A DNA stretch of 44,920 nt from a virus: positions 1-44,920 of IMG/VR virus record IMGVR_UViG_3300021409_000086; one strand, given 5' to 3'. The first letter of the stretch is position 1; each line of letters begins with the position of its first letter. Shown here piece by piece: positions 24,889 through 32,446 of this stretch. The notes under the pieces are model-generated. The model saw only the letters and a list, made by a program, of their open reading frames with translations. It searched no databases and was not told the DNA's origin. Position numbers and translations under genes: made by a program.

Positions 24889-25045
24889 CTACCAGACCCC
24901 GACGGATGAAGGCGGCGATGCAGAACGCGCAGAGCGCCGCGGTGATGAGGGTCCAGCCCAAACCGGTCAGGACGTACACGCCTGCGCAAAGCAGGCAGAA
25001 GCCGGCCAGCGCGGCAACCAGATAAAGGATCGTCGCTGCGTTCAT
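24881..25045 (-). CDS. 54-residue membrane protein between terminase and portal
   Basis: The peptide begins [19 protein letters not shown] and is almost wholly hydrophobic with two spans (5-27 and 30-47) and a basic end (RRGLVGD). The ATG at 25045 overlaps the TerL stop by one base (TGATG), and the stop overlaps the portal GTG by 8 bases. Such tight packing supports a real gene. Similar tiny membrane proteins occur here in related phages; function unknown. Confidence 0.7.
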   Translation of the reverse strand: MNAATILYLVAALAGFCLLCAGVYVLTGLGWTLITAALCAFCIAAFIRRGLVGD

Positions 25046-26772
25046 CAAAAAATGGGGTTCCGTATGGCATCCATGAAGTTGTCGACGCTGTTCCCTAGCT
25101 GGGCCTGCGCCATGACTCGGCCTACCCCCATGATCAGGGCGACAGCACCGTCGATCTTGTTGTCCTCGCCCTGCTTGATTGGCCTGACGACATCGTCATT
25201 GCCGGGCAAGTGCTTGCCGATCACGTTGCCAATGCACCAGGTCATGATCGGATTGCCATCGTGATGGAAGCGGCCCGCCTCGACAGCCGCCTCTAGCTCC
25301 TTCATGCCATCGGACATGTTGGTGTAGTTTTGGGTGATCGTGATGGGGTTGAAGCCTTCGTCGTCCAGGTCGTGACTGAGGCCCGTAGCACCGTGGGGGT
25401 CGATCGGACATTCCCTGATCGGCGCCAGCTTATTGGCTTCCTTCGTGTCTTCGAGGATTTCCCGGTAGTCGACTTCTGCGCCAGGCGTAGCCGTGAGGTG
25501 ACCCGTGTTGACCCAGGCCTGGAAGCGCTCGGTCATCCGCTTGTTGTCCACGTCGTTGGCAGTGTCCTCTGGCACCCAAAACGCCGGCGCTACGCTGTAG
25601 TAGTGGATCTTGCCGTCGATCTCACGCCAGAACAGCCTGGCCCTTGAGTTCATGTCCAGCTTGCGCGCCAAGTCGAAGCCAGCGATCCACTCCTGCCCCT
25701 CGAACTGGTCCAGGGTCAGCGTCTTGTCCTCGCAGGCCTTCCAGCTTTCCATGTTGAAGAAGCCGGATTTAGCGCTCACCCAAAGGTTCAGATGCTTGGT
25801 TTTGAACGTGTTAGTGAACCGTGCCGAGCGAATCGCCCTCGCCAACTGGCTCTCCAAGTACTCTTGGAACACCGAGACCCCCATACATGGGTTGGCCTTG
25901 GCCAGGTTTTTCGGGTCGGTCCAGTCGTCACCCTCGTCCAGCGTCCAGATGTAGCCGAACAGTTCGTCGTCAGGCACCGTCCCGTTCAACATCTCGATGA
26001 CCTGGCGGCGCTTGTCGTAGCACGGCCCCTCGATGTTCGCGCCGGCCGTGGTGATGATAAACATCAGCGGCTGCCGACGAGCGCCCATGCCTGTGAGCAT
26101 GGTGTCGTACTGGGCCGCGCTGTCGTGTTCGTGGAATTCGTCGATGATCGCGCATGAAGGCGAAGCACCGTCACCCGGGTTGCCGATCAACGGCTCGAAG
26201 CGACTTCCATTGGACGGAATGTTCAGGTTCGAGGCGTTGACCTCGATGCCTGCCGCTTCGATCAGCATTGGCGAGCGGCTGACCATGAGGCGCGCTGGGC
26301 GGAACACCTCCCATGCCTGCTTCTCGGTGGTGGCGCCCGAATACACCTCGGCGCCGAACTCGTTGTCGGCGGTGAACATGCTGATGCCGACGCCGGCGGC
26401 GATCACCGACTTGCCGTTCTTGCGCGGCACCTCCCAATAGCTCTCGCGAAAACGCCGGTATCCGCCCTTTTTCCTGACCCATCCGAAGGTGCAAGCCAGG
26501 CCGAACAACTGCCAGGGCTCCAGTGTGATCAGTTGCCGCTTGAATGCCCACTCGCCCTTCGTGTGCGGGAGCAGCTGCATCAGGCGCAGCTTCTTCTCGG
26601 CCTTTGCCGGGTCGAACTTGTAGGCGTAGCTCTTCGAGCGGCTGGCCGCCATGTCTTCGAAGTGCCGCTCAATCGCTTGATGGATGTAGCGGCACGCCGG
26701 GAACTTGCCTTTCAGAACGGACCTTGCCCACGCCATCGCCTTGTCGACGTTGGTGTACTTGGCTCTGGCCAT
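25045..26772 (-). CDS. terL: Terminase large subunit
   Basis: 575 residues of the HK97/lambdoid cos-type large terminase. The ATPase has a variant Walker A (VPRKNGKS, about 115-122) and Walker [10 protein letters not shown] near 195; the C-terminal nuclease has [10 protein letters not shown] near 345 and IDPHGATG near 475. It packages and cuts DNA. The ATG at 26772 overlaps the TerS stop by one base; the frame is open further upstream to 27114 but that part is TerS in another frame. Confidence 0.96.
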   Translation of the reverse strand: MARAKYTNVDKAMAWARSVLKGKFPACRYIHQAIERHFEDMAASRSKSYAYKFDPAKAEKKLRLMQLLPHTKGEWAFKRQLITLEPWQLFGLACTFGWVRKKGGYRRFRESYWEVPRKNGKSVIAAGVGISMFTADNEFGAEVYSGATTEKQAWEVFRPARLMVSRSPMLIEAAGIEVNASNLNIPSNGSRFEPLIGNPGDGASPSCAIIDEFHEHDSAAQYDTMLTGMGARRQPLMFIITTAGANIEGPCYDKRRQVIEMLNGTVPDDELFGYIWTLDEGDDWTDPKNLAKANPCMGVSVFQEYLESQLARAIRSARFTNTFKTKHLNLWVSAKSGFFNMESWKACEDKTLTLDQFEGQEWIAGFDLARKLDMNSRARLFWREIDGKIHYYSVAPAFWVPEDTANDVDNKRMTERFQAWVNTGHLTATPGAEVDYREILEDTKEANKLAPIRECPIDPHGATGLSHDLDDEGFNPITITQNYTNMSDGMKELEAAVEAGRFHHDGNPIMTWCIGNVIGKHLPGNDDVVRPIKQGEDNKIDGAVALIMGVGRVMAQAQLGNSVDNFMDAIRNPIF

Positions 26773-27251
26773 CAGGAACTCAGTAGGGCTGCGAACTCGT
26801 TGGTGGATTTCTGCTTGTTGCCGCCGATGATTCGGGTTCGGCTGGCGGGGTCCAGACCCAGCATTGATCCGAAGGTGACCATCTGGCGCATTGCTTCGTT
26901 GGCAGCGGTGAGCGCCGGATTTTTCACCGGGCCGCCAGTTGCGCCGGCGACCACAATTCCGTGCTCTCGGACGGACTCTTGGGCCGTCCGCCAATTTCCG
27001 TAGGCAGTGCAGAACGCTTCGACGTTGTGCAGATCCGTGAGCGCGAGAACCTTGGCGCGAAGCAGCTCTGGCACCATCAATTGCCACACGCGAGTGGCGT
27101 GCTCGCACAACCATGCCGGCGGATCGACGTTGGTCACCAGAGCGAAGTCCGGCTCATCCTTGTTCAGCTTGCGCTTGCCCGGATTCCCGGCCAGCGCCTT
27201 CTGGGCCGTGGGTTTTGGGCGACGGCCGGAGCGCCCGGCAACCCCTGGCAT
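26772..27251 (-). CDS. terS: Terminase small subunit (P27 family)
   Basis: 159 residues. P27-type features: a basic start ([29 protein letters not shown] shown here in parts [17 protein letters not shown]), [14 protein letters not shown] and the closing [10 protein letters not shown]-like stretch ([13 protein letters not shown]). It recognises the packaging site. ATG at 27251 has GGAGG 7 bases upstream and is preferred over the ATG at 27263. Confidence 0.92.
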   Translation of the reverse strand: MPGVAGRSGRRPKPTAQKALAGNPGKRKLNKDEPDFALVTNVDPPAWLCEHATRVWQLMVPELLRAKVLALTDLHNVEAFCTAYGNWRTAQESVREHGIVVAGATGGPVKNPALTAANEAMRQMVTFGSMLGLDPASRTRIIGGNKQKSTNEFAALLSS

Positions 27252-27394
27252 CGGCGCCTCCACTAAACTTTATATTTCGCGGGTGTAAAAAAACGACTGA
27301 GGGCGCGGTGTCCGAGGCAAAGGCCCCAGACTTTTGATGCACCCCCACCCCTAGAGAGCGCCATCTGCCCGCCCTGACGCAGCTCTGGCGACGT
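27252..27394. other. Candidate cos/packaging region
   Basis: A gene-free 143 bases between the HNH gene and TerS, the position of cos in HK97-like phages. It contains a C-rich block (GCACCCCCACCCC near 27341-27353) and an A-run at 27288-27294. The cut positions cannot be told from the sequence. Confidence 0.4.
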
Positions 27395-27769
27395 TCAACC
27401 GATCCGGCTGTGCTGCCGCGCCTCTCGCTGCGTCTTCGCCTTGTGGCAGTCGTGGTTGATCGCTCTGAGGTTGCTATCGTCATCCGTGCCACCGTGTGCC
27501 AGAGCCACAATGTGGTCGACCTCACCAGCCTCACGAATCCTTCCAAGGCTCACGCACTCTTCACAGCGACAGAGATACTGATCTCGCTTCAGGATTCGGT
27601 CACGCAACCTGCGCCACGGCCTTCCGCCTCGACCTGAACCCTTGCGAGTAGCCCAGGCCTTTGTTTGTTCAGCTGCGATCTGAGCGTGTGCATCACAGAA
27701 GCCATTGGCATTGCGATGCAGCGACCGGCAACCTTGTGCTCGGCATGGTCTTTGGGGCCTCAGGGGCAT
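27395..27769 (-). CDS. HNH endonuclease
   Basis: 124 residues. HNH core: EVDHIVALAHGG (first His), LRAINHDCHKAKT (Asn and last His), with CRCEECV and further Cys that may bind zinc. HNH genes beside terS stimulate cos cleavage by terminase in HK97-type phages. The ATG at 27769 overlaps the preceding small gene by 10 bases. Confidence 0.9.
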   Translation of the reverse strand: MPLRPQRPCRAQGCRSLHRNANGFCDAHAQIAAEQTKAWATRKGSGRGGRPWRRLRDRILKRDQYLCRCEECVSLGRIREAGEVDHIVALAHGGTDDDSNLRAINHDCHKAKTQREARQHSRIG

Positions 27770-27936
27770 GGTGTGCCATCCATGTAGGTGCGTGGCTGCG
27801 CATCAGGATCTTCTGGCTCTTCCGCCATTGCTTGAATCAGCAGGTCGAGCCGATCCGCTATCATCTGCATCGCCTGCGCCTGGGCTTCCTGCGCTGCCAC
27901 TATCTTTTCCAGCAAAGAGATCACGCGCTCGTTCAT
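27760..27936 (-). CDS. Small helical unknown protein
   Basis: 58 residues starting MNERVISLLEKIV, strongly helical up to residue 35 then acidic and Pro-rich (EEPEDPDAQPRTYMDGTPCP). It ends inside the HNH start. Likely a phage accessory protein; function unknown. A frame extension to 27981 has no ribosome site. Confidence 0.55.
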   Translation of the reverse strand: MNERVISLLEKIVAAQEAQAQAMQMIADRLDLLIQAMAEEPEDPDAQPRTYMDGTPCP

Positions 27937-27998
27937 ACCCAATCCTCGACCATTTCTTGATCCAATCACGCCGTGCAGCACATCCGCTGCAGGTCATG

Positions 27999-28214
27999 TC
28001 ACACCGGCCCCAGCAGAAGTTGGGTCTGCTTCAACGCATGGGCGTGCAGGACGGCGACGATGTAGCCATTGGGGAGCCCGCCTGCCTTCGCGGCGTTCAG
28101 CGCAGTGGTGATCGCTCGATCGAGATGGCCGACCTCGGCGTTCACGTCTACCGGCGGAATAGGCTCGGGCGCTGGTGCTGGCTGCTGAGGGTCGGTTTTG
28201 CGTGCTCTGGGCAT
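27999..28214 (-). CDS. Small unknown phage protein
   Basis: 71 residues from MPRARKTDP; ATG at 28214 has CGGAG about 11 bases upstream. A basic/Pro-rich start is followed by a helical part (VGHLDRAITTALNAAKAGGLP). Position between spanins and HNH is common for short conserved genes of unknown use. Confidence 0.55.
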   Translation of the reverse strand: MPRARKTDPQQPAPAPEPIPPVDVNAEVGHLDRAITTALNAAKAGGLPNGYIVAVLHAHALKQTQLLLGPV

Positions 28215-28268
28215 GGATGACTGCTCCGGTGTGCGCGCCACGAAACGGGCGCATCTGAATTCGTGGCG

Positions 28269-28526
28269 CTATGCGCTGTGGCCTTCGACGACCAGGTCTC
28301 TGCCATCGACGTTGAACGTCACAGTGAGCCTGGGCATGCCGCCACCTGCCTCGCTGTGGAGGGTCGTGCTTACCTGGCAGGGCAGCATTTGCCCGTCCTC
28401 TGTGTACAACGCGAACAGGGCGCGCTCCTGCTGTTCCAGCGGCACCGAATGGCGACTGTCTTCAAGACTGGTCTCATGGATCAGCCCAGCACCGGGCACG
28501 GGGATTTGCTTCAGGATCAGCTTCAT
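28269..28526 (-). CDS. Small beta-rich unknown phage protein
   Basis: 85 residues from MKLILKQIPVPGAG with GAGG before the ATG. Alternating strands (ALYTEDGQMLPCQVS, LTVTFNVDGRDLVVEG) suggest a compact beta domain. No enzyme motif. Located between the spanin genes and the packaging genes. Confidence 0.65.
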   Translation of the reverse strand: MKLILKQIPVPGAGLIHETSLEDSRHSVPLEQQERALFALYTEDGQMLPCQVSTTLHSEAGGGMPRLTVTFNVDGRDLVVEGHSA

Positions 28527-28533
28527 CGTTGCC

Positions 28534-28836
28534 TCACTTGGATTTGCTGCGCAGGATCTGGGCGTCGACCTGGTCGGCGCAGGTGTCGAGCAGGTTCACT
28601 GCCCGATCCTTCAATGCCCAAAGGTCGCCATTCAGCGCGAGGTCTTCATCGCCTTCGCTGATGCGCTCGCAGGGCACCAGCTCAGGGGGCTCGAGCCTTA
28701 CCGCTGTTGTCTTTACCGGTTGCGGGCTTGCCGCGCAGGCCGTCAGGCAGAGGCTGATCAGCCCACTTGCGAACAGCAGGACTGTGGTTCTTGAGGTCTT
28801 CAAAGTCTTTCCTCGCCTTCTGGGCTTTCTGCTCAC
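28534..28836 (-). CDS. Rz1: o-spanin Rz1 (lipoprotein), nested with Rz
   Basis: 100 residues. A basic N-terminus and hydrophobic stretch end in the lipobox LTAC with Cys34. The mature part begins AASPQPVK and is Pro-containing as in Rz1. It starts inside Rz in another frame and extends past it, the usual overlapping arrangement. With Rz it bridges the periplasm and fuses the membranes at lysis. Confidence 0.87.
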   Translation of the reverse strand: MSRKPRRRGKTLKTSRTTVLLFASGLISLCLTACAASPQPVKTTAVRLEPPELVPCERISEGDEDLALNGDLWALKDRAVNLLDTCADQVDAQILRSKSK

Positions 28837-29110
28837 TGGCCTTCAGCCGCTTGTTGAGGTCAGCCTGATAGTCCGCATTGCGCTTCGCTTCGGCGCGAAG
28901 AGTGGTGATCGTGGCCTGGCTTTCCTTGTTGGCGTCGAGGGCGTCCTGTTTGGCCTTGGCCTCGACGCCGACGGCTGCGGTCAGCGACACCACTCTGATC
29001 TGCTGTAGAGCGATCAGCAGCGACATGACGATGGTGATAACGACGGCGACCGCGATGATTCTCATCGTCGCCGCCGTCTTCGAAACGGCTCCAACCGGGT
29101 CTAGGCTCAT
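28682..29110 (-). CDS. Rz: i-spanin Rz
   Basis: 142 residues: an N-terminal inner membrane anchor at about 16-36 (MRIIAVAVVITIVMSLLIAL), then a long periplasmic coiled coil (QDALDANKES, RLKASEQKAQKARKDFED) and a Pro/Gly-rich end. The ATG overlaps the holin stop by 4 bases. Partner of the nested lipoprotein Rz1. Confidence 0.88.
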   Translation of the reverse strand: MSLDPVGAVSKTAATMRIIAVAVVITIVMSLLIALQQIRVVSLTAAVGVEAKAKQDALDANKESQATITTLRAEAKRNADYQADLNKRLKASEQKAQKARKDFEDLKNHSPAVRKWADQPLPDGLRGKPATGKDNSGKARAP

Positions 29111-29433
29111 GGCGTTTCCGCCTTACGGCCCAGGAACTTGATGATCAGCTCCCGAATCGCCGTCACGCCGATAAAGCCGATCGCGCCGCCGGCGCCGACA
29201 GACAGACTGGACGGCCAAGCCATCCACTCAATTACGCTGCTGGCCGACAGGCTAAGGCCACCGCACATCAGCGCCTCAAGCACGACGCGCCACTTGTTCG
29301 CTTCCTTGCCCTCGTACAGCACACGAAGCATTGAAATGGTTGCGGCCATGATCGCTCCTTGCCAGAGCGGCGTCGTGATGATCAGCCAGACCTGCGCCCA
29401 GAAGTCAGGATTTTTCTCAGGCATTGGATGCAT
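29107..29433 (-). CDS. Holin
   Basis: About 108 residues with three predicted membrane segments (LIITTPLWQGAIMAATIS, VVLEALMCGGLSLSASSV, GAGGAIGFIGVTAIREL) and a basic tail, the class I holin layout. Directly followed by the spanins; no endolysin gene lies between. The start is uncertain among 29445 (GTG), 29433 and 29424; 29433 has AGGG-GGA at a fair distance. Confidence 0.85.
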   Translation of the reverse strand: MHPMPEKNPDFWAQVWLIITTPLWQGAIMAATISMLRVLYEGKEANKWRVVLEALMCGGLSLSASSVIEWMAWPSSLSVGAGGAIGFIGVTAIRELIIKFLGRKAETP

Positions 29434-29520
29434 CCGACAGTCCACCCTTTCGGGATCGGAAATTGATCAGCCCCGCAGCACTCCCAGCTCGGAGCGATGG
29501 GTGTGGCGGGGCTGAAAACG

Positions 29521-29546
29521 AAAAAGCCCCAGCAAATGCCGAGGCT
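29521..29546 (-). terminator. Intrinsic terminator upstream of the lysis genes
   Basis: On the minus strand AGCC-TCGGCA and TGC-TGGGGCT arms are followed by TTTTTC. It lies between the Q-like gene and the holin, the place of the lambda late terminator tR'. A perfect 9-bp inverted repeat (29468-29476 with 29506-29514) lies just downstream. Confidence 0.65.
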
Positions 29547-29553
29547 CATTGAG

Positions 29554-29604
29554 CAATAAGTATTTTCACCAAAAAGGCCTGTTAATACTTATTGTAATAC
29601 TTAT
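29554..29604 (+). promoter_or_regulatory. Repeated operator upstream of the antitoxin-like gene
   Basis: CAATAAGTATT (29554-29564) is a perfect inverse of AATACTTATTG (29584-29594), and TAATACTTAT occurs twice 12 bases apart (29583, 29595). A TATAAT at 29602-29607 overlaps the last copy. This suggests autoregulation by the HTH protein encoded at 29642. Confidence 0.65.
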
Positions 29605-29641
29605 AATTGGATCGTGAATATCGAAGAGGTGAAAAAGCGCG

Positions 29642-29968
29642 ATGAACACACCTACTAACGTGCAAATCATCAACGGGCCGGATGGAACTCCGGCCTTTGT
29701 GGTCATCCCTTACGCCCAGTACATCAAGGACCATCCGCAAGAGGATTTTGTCCCCAATGAGGTGGTGGGCTACATGGTGAAGGAAGACCTTTCCCCTGCT
29801 GCGGCCTGGCGCAAGCATTTGGGATTGTCTCAAGCGCAAGTGGCCGAACGCATAGGCATCACTCAGTCCGCCTATGCGCAGCAGGAACAGGCAGCAAACC
29901 CAAGAAAAGCCACTCGCGACAAGATCGCGGCAGCCTTGGGCATTGCGCCTGACCTGCTGGATATCTGA
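29642..29968 (+). CDS. HTH regulator of antitoxin type (HigA-like), orphan
   Basis: 108 residues. The N-terminal part (VQIINGPDGTPAFVVIPYAQY) resembles Phd/RelB-type antitoxins; residues 55-108 form an XRE helix-turn-helix (LGLSQAQVAERIGITQSAYAQQE). HigA-like proteins usually follow a RelE toxin, but the 196 bases upstream hold no such gene, so it appears to be orphan. It runs against the late operon. Purine-rich GAGGTGAAAAAG precedes the ATG. Confidence 0.82.
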   Translation: MNTPTNVQIINGPDGTPAFVVIPYAQYIKDHPQEDFVPNEVVGYMVKEDLSPAAAWRKHLGLSQAQVAERIGITQSAYAQQEQAANPRKATRDKIAAALGIAPDLLDI

Positions 29969-30306
29969 AGCTACAGGCCGCGACATTCGTCGTTGCCTTG
30001 AATGGGTGCAGGTGGCTGGTGCATCTCCAGCTCTGGTGGGGCGGATCGCTGGGTCACGTACCCCGCCCTCTCATCGCGTAGCCGCCCATTGTCCGCACGG
30101 GATTAGACGACGCCTCTACCGACTTAGCGCAGCTGCCTGCGCGATAACCTGCATAACGTGCGTGTCTTCCCACGCTGCCCGTTCAAGCCGCCCGGAGTAT
30201 CAGAGGTATCAGGCGCATGACTGCCGGTGTTCTTGCGTACCACGTGACTACCGGCGATACCGTGTCCAGGCTTAGTCCATGAGACCCACCCTGGTTATGG
30301 TCACTC
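29969..30306. other. Gene-free stretch between plus-strand regulators
   Basis: No open frame with a convincing start is seen. The late promoter pR' for the minus strand should lie in this general area, but I could not identify it. Confidence 0.3.
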
Positions 30307-30357
30307 TGTAAAGATTTACACAAAAGACTTGACCATTAGGCCCATTGGGCCTAATAT
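30307..30357 (+). promoter_or_regulatory. Promoter with two palindromic operators
   Basis: TTGACC (30329-30334) and TAATAT (30352-30357) are separated by exactly 17 bases. The spacer holds the palindrome TTAGGCCCATTGGGCCTAA (30336-30354), and TGTAAA-GA-TTTACA (30307-30320) lies just upstream of -35. It should drive the gene at 30411 and be tightly regulated. Confidence 0.75.
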
Positions 30358-30410
30358 ACAACACATGGGAAGCGCATATCGCCCGGCCCGACAACCCCAA
30401 GGGGAAGCAC

Positions 30411-30629
30411 ATGAGCAACGCAATGACCACCGCCGAACTCGAAAAGATTCACTCCGAGATCGCGAAGCTGATGGCTGAGACCAGCAAGCTGAACGCGGAA
30501 ACCACTAAGCTGCGCGCCGAGTCGGGCAAACTGAGCCGGGAAATGTTCTGGTATCCAGTCGCCATCGCATCCGGCCTTGTGGGCGCAGTGGCAGCAGCCA
30601 CGCTGGCACTGACCAAATACTTCTCCTGA
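30411..30629 (+). CDS. Small coiled-coil membrane protein
   Basis: 72 residues from MSNAMTTAELEK; AAGGGGA precedes the ATG at 30411. Residues 8-45 form a heptad coiled coil with near repeats (KLMAETSKLNAETTKLRAES), then one membrane span (about 50-70). Expressed from its own regulated promoter, so possibly made in the lysogen. Roles such as superinfection exclusion or holin inhibition (the holin lies 1 kb away) are conceivable but unproven. Confidence 0.7.
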   Translation: MSNAMTTAELEKIHSEIAKLMAETSKLNAETTKLRAESGKLSREMFWYPVAIASGLVGAVAAATLALTKYFS

Positions 30630-30634
30630 TCCCC

Positions 30635-30658
30635 AAACCCCGCGAAAGCGGGGTTTCT
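30635..30658 (+). terminator. Terminator hairpin with GAAA loop
   Basis: AAACCCCGC-GAAA-GCGGGGTTT, a perfect 9-bp stem, followed by a weak T-run. It separates the coiled-coil gene from the HTH gene at 30671 and may allow partial read-through. Confidence 0.7.
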
Positions 30659-30670
30659 CGTAAGGCCGAT

Positions 30671-30952
30671 ATGAAGATCATCAAGCACTACGCGCCGCCC
30701 TCCACTTCCGATCTGGAAACACTGAAAAGCAAGCTCGGCAAAACCGGGAACGAGATGGCGGCCATCGCTGGGCTGTCTGACGGCCGCCAATGGCGTAAGT
30801 ACACCGGCGGGGCGAGCCCTCGCGAACTGAGCGCGCAGATGCTGTTTTTCATTGCTGCGAGGCTGACATTGCCGGGGGACCAGCTTGATGCAGTCTACGA
30901 GGAGATGCGCACGCTTGGCGCCGAACTAGAATTCGACGCCGATATTGACTGA
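30671..30952 (+). CDS. Small HTH-type transcription regulator
   Basis: 93 residues. The stretch KTGNEMAAIAGLSDGRQWRKYTGG and following helices look like a phage XRE-type DNA-binding unit seen in Pseudomonas prophages, with an acidic tail. It may bind the palindromes at 30307-30354. It converges on the minus-strand gene ending at 30956. Confidence 0.68.
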   Translation: MKIIKHYAPPSTSDLETLKSKLGKTGNEMAAIAGLSDGRQWRKYTGGASPRELSAQMLFFIAARLTLPGDQLDAVYEEMRTLGAELEFDADID

Positions 30953-30955
30953 GGA

Positions 30956-31186
30956 TTAGTCGTCAATTTCCTGGGGGGATCGTGCACGCTTCTCTTGCAT
31001 GGTTAGGTCACCCCAGAACTTGCGTGGATTGCCACACATGAAGCAAGAACAGGTTTTTCCGTGGTGGGCAAATCGCCCTGCGTGTATTGGTTCGGTGCGA
31101 CGCCATTCCGGCTCGCGGGTGTGCTGATGGCGTTGATGTTTTTTCTTCATGCGCCATTCGTGGTGACGCCGTTCGGATCGGTCCAT
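30956..31186 (-). CDS. Small basic Cys-containing protein
   Basis: 76 residues from MDRSERRHHEWRMKKKHQ with TTGGAG 8 bases before the ATG. Very His/Arg/Lys-rich, with CSCFMCGNPRKFWGD in the centre, which could hold a metal. Similar short proteins are scattered in Pseudomonas genomes. Function unknown. Confidence 0.65.
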   Translation of the reverse strand: MDRSERRHHEWRMKKKHQRHQHTREPEWRRTEPIHAGRFAHHGKTCSCFMCGNPRKFWGDLTMQEKRARSPQEIDD

Positions 31187-31210
31187 CTGAAACTCCAATG
31201 GCTGAATCCG

Positions 31211-31243
31211 AAAAAGCCCCGACAGATTTCTCTGACGAGGCTT
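31211..31243 (-). terminator. Intrinsic terminator after the Q-like gene
   Basis: On the minus strand AGCCTCGTCAGA and TCTGTCGGGGCT arms (10 of 12 paired, AAAT loop) are followed by TTTTTC. It ends the delayed early operon. Confidence 0.7.
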
Positions 31244-31311
31244 TAGAGCATTCCTCTACACACGCAGGAATGACAGGATGGGTAAATATTGGCTCATTGG
31301 CTCAGTCGCCG

Positions 31312-31860
31312 TCAAGCGACATTCGCCACCAAAAGGCCTTCATCCTCAAGAATGTGTTGGGCCTCGATCAAAGCTTGATTCACGGCACTCTCCAAGCCCT
31401 TGCGGATATCCCTTCTCCACCGCTCTTGAGTCTTGGTCGGATGGGGGTCATCGCTCCAGTTGTCCATTTCGTACCACGCCGCTGGCAATACGTTGGTGCT
31501 GCGCTTCCCTTCCACACCCGCCAGTCGAGGCATTGCCCAGGTCACGATCGCACAATGGCGGAACCGTTCGGGGGCCGGGGAACGATAGGACCGGGTGATC
31601 TCGGTGATCGCCGCATGCTTGCGGTCTGTATGGGTTGAGTACTTCGCCACCAGTGCTCGCCAGTGGGGCGCGCTCAGGTTCTTATGCAGCCGGCTGAAGA
31701 CCATGCAGTCGACAAGGAAGGCGGCTTCCTTTCCGAGGATCTCGCCCTTCTGCTTGGCAGTTTGCACTTTCGGTTCAAAGTCGCATCCGCCAGCGTTGTT
31801 TATGGTTTCGGCGGCGAGCGCCCTCACTACTGCTGACTGAACGTCACGATAAAAACTCAT
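31312..31860 (-). CDS. Putative late antiterminator (Q position)
   Basis: 182 residues from MSFYRDVQSAVVRALA; ATG at 31860 has GAGGGG upstream. Basic, helical, without clear zinc ligands. It is the last long gene of the early operon, upstream of a terminator and the lysis genes, exactly where lambda places Q. Q proteins let polymerase read through the late terminator. The assignment rests mainly on position and general likeness to Pseudomonas phage proteins. Confidence 0.6.
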   Translation of the reverse strand: MSFYRDVQSAVVRALAAETINNAGGCDFEPKVQTAKQKGEILGKEAAFLVDCMVFSRLHKNLSAPHWRALVAKYSTHTDRKHAAITEITRSYRSPAPERFRHCAIVTWAMPRLAGVEGKRSTNVLPAAWYEMDNWSDDPHPTKTQERWRRDIRKGLESAVNQALIEAQHILEDEGLLVANVA

Positions 31861-31870
31861 GGTCTGCCCC

Positions 31871-32185
31871 TCAATCCCCTGTGAAATTCGATCCACCGGC
31901 GCCCCGGCGGTTGTTCTGTTCGTATTGTTCGTGAGCGCCGCCGTTCTGGTGGCGGGCTCGGGCAAGCTCGGCAGCCATATTGCGCAACTTCATGTTCAGC
32001 TGTGGCACCAGGTCTTCAAGCGGCAGCGCATCCCCGGTCGCCTGGCAAACCCAGCCGGACGCGTGGCATGCGGTGCAATCCAGTTGATGGAAAACGCCGC
32101 TGACGACGCCGACACCGCGACAGATGCCGCAGGCCATTAGTGGCTTCAGCTCCTTGCGGAAGGCGGGGCCATGGTTCTTTTTCAT
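31871..32185 (-). CDS. DnaJ-type zinc-finger protein
   Basis: 104 residues with CGICRGVGVV and CTACHASGWVC, the paired CxxC.G.G elements of DnaJ-like zinc fingers, followed by a helical C-terminal part with an Asn/Gly-rich end. Small proteins of this kind occur in the nin region of Pseudomonas phages. It overlaps the gene upstream by 4 bases. Confidence 0.8.
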   Translation of the reverse strand: MKKNHGPAFRKELKPLMACGICRGVGVVSGVFHQLDCTACHASGWVCQATGDALPLEDLVPQLNMKLRNMAAELARARHQNGGAHEQYEQNNRRGAGGSNFTGD

Positions 32186-32430
32186 GCCTCACCCACCAGC
32201 CAGTCAGCAGCACGATCAATGTTGAACGGCACCTTGTTGCTGTCGATCTCGAACCTGTGGCCGCCGTCCATGACGACCGTGAGCCGAGTGAATTGGTCGA
32301 AGTTCTGCTTCATCACCATGAACACCTTCGAACGATCGAACTCCTTGCGGGATTCAGACGCTGGCTTTTGCGTACCCGGCGCTTGGAATGCATAGGCCAA
32401 AGCCATGGCACCGTCGGACGAAATACTCAT
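32182..32430 (-). CDS. Unknown nin-region protein
   Basis: 82 residues from MSISSDGAMALAYAF; ATG at 32430 has AGGCGAGG upstream. Central strands (VFMVMKQNFDQFTRLTVVMDGG) suggest an alpha/beta fold. It lies just after the internal integrase and is coupled to the zinc-finger gene. Not recognised. Confidence 0.65.
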   Translation of the reverse strand: MSISSDGAMALAYAFQAPGTQKPASESRKEFDRSKVFMVMKQNFDQFTRLTVVMDGGHRFEIDSNKVPFNIDRAADWLVGEA

Positions 32431-32446
32431 TTCAAAACCTCGCCTT

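Noticed and set aside
29582-29986. 134-codon minus-strand frame over the antitoxin-like gene
   Set aside because: Antisense shadow of the HTH gene; no domain or ribosome site.
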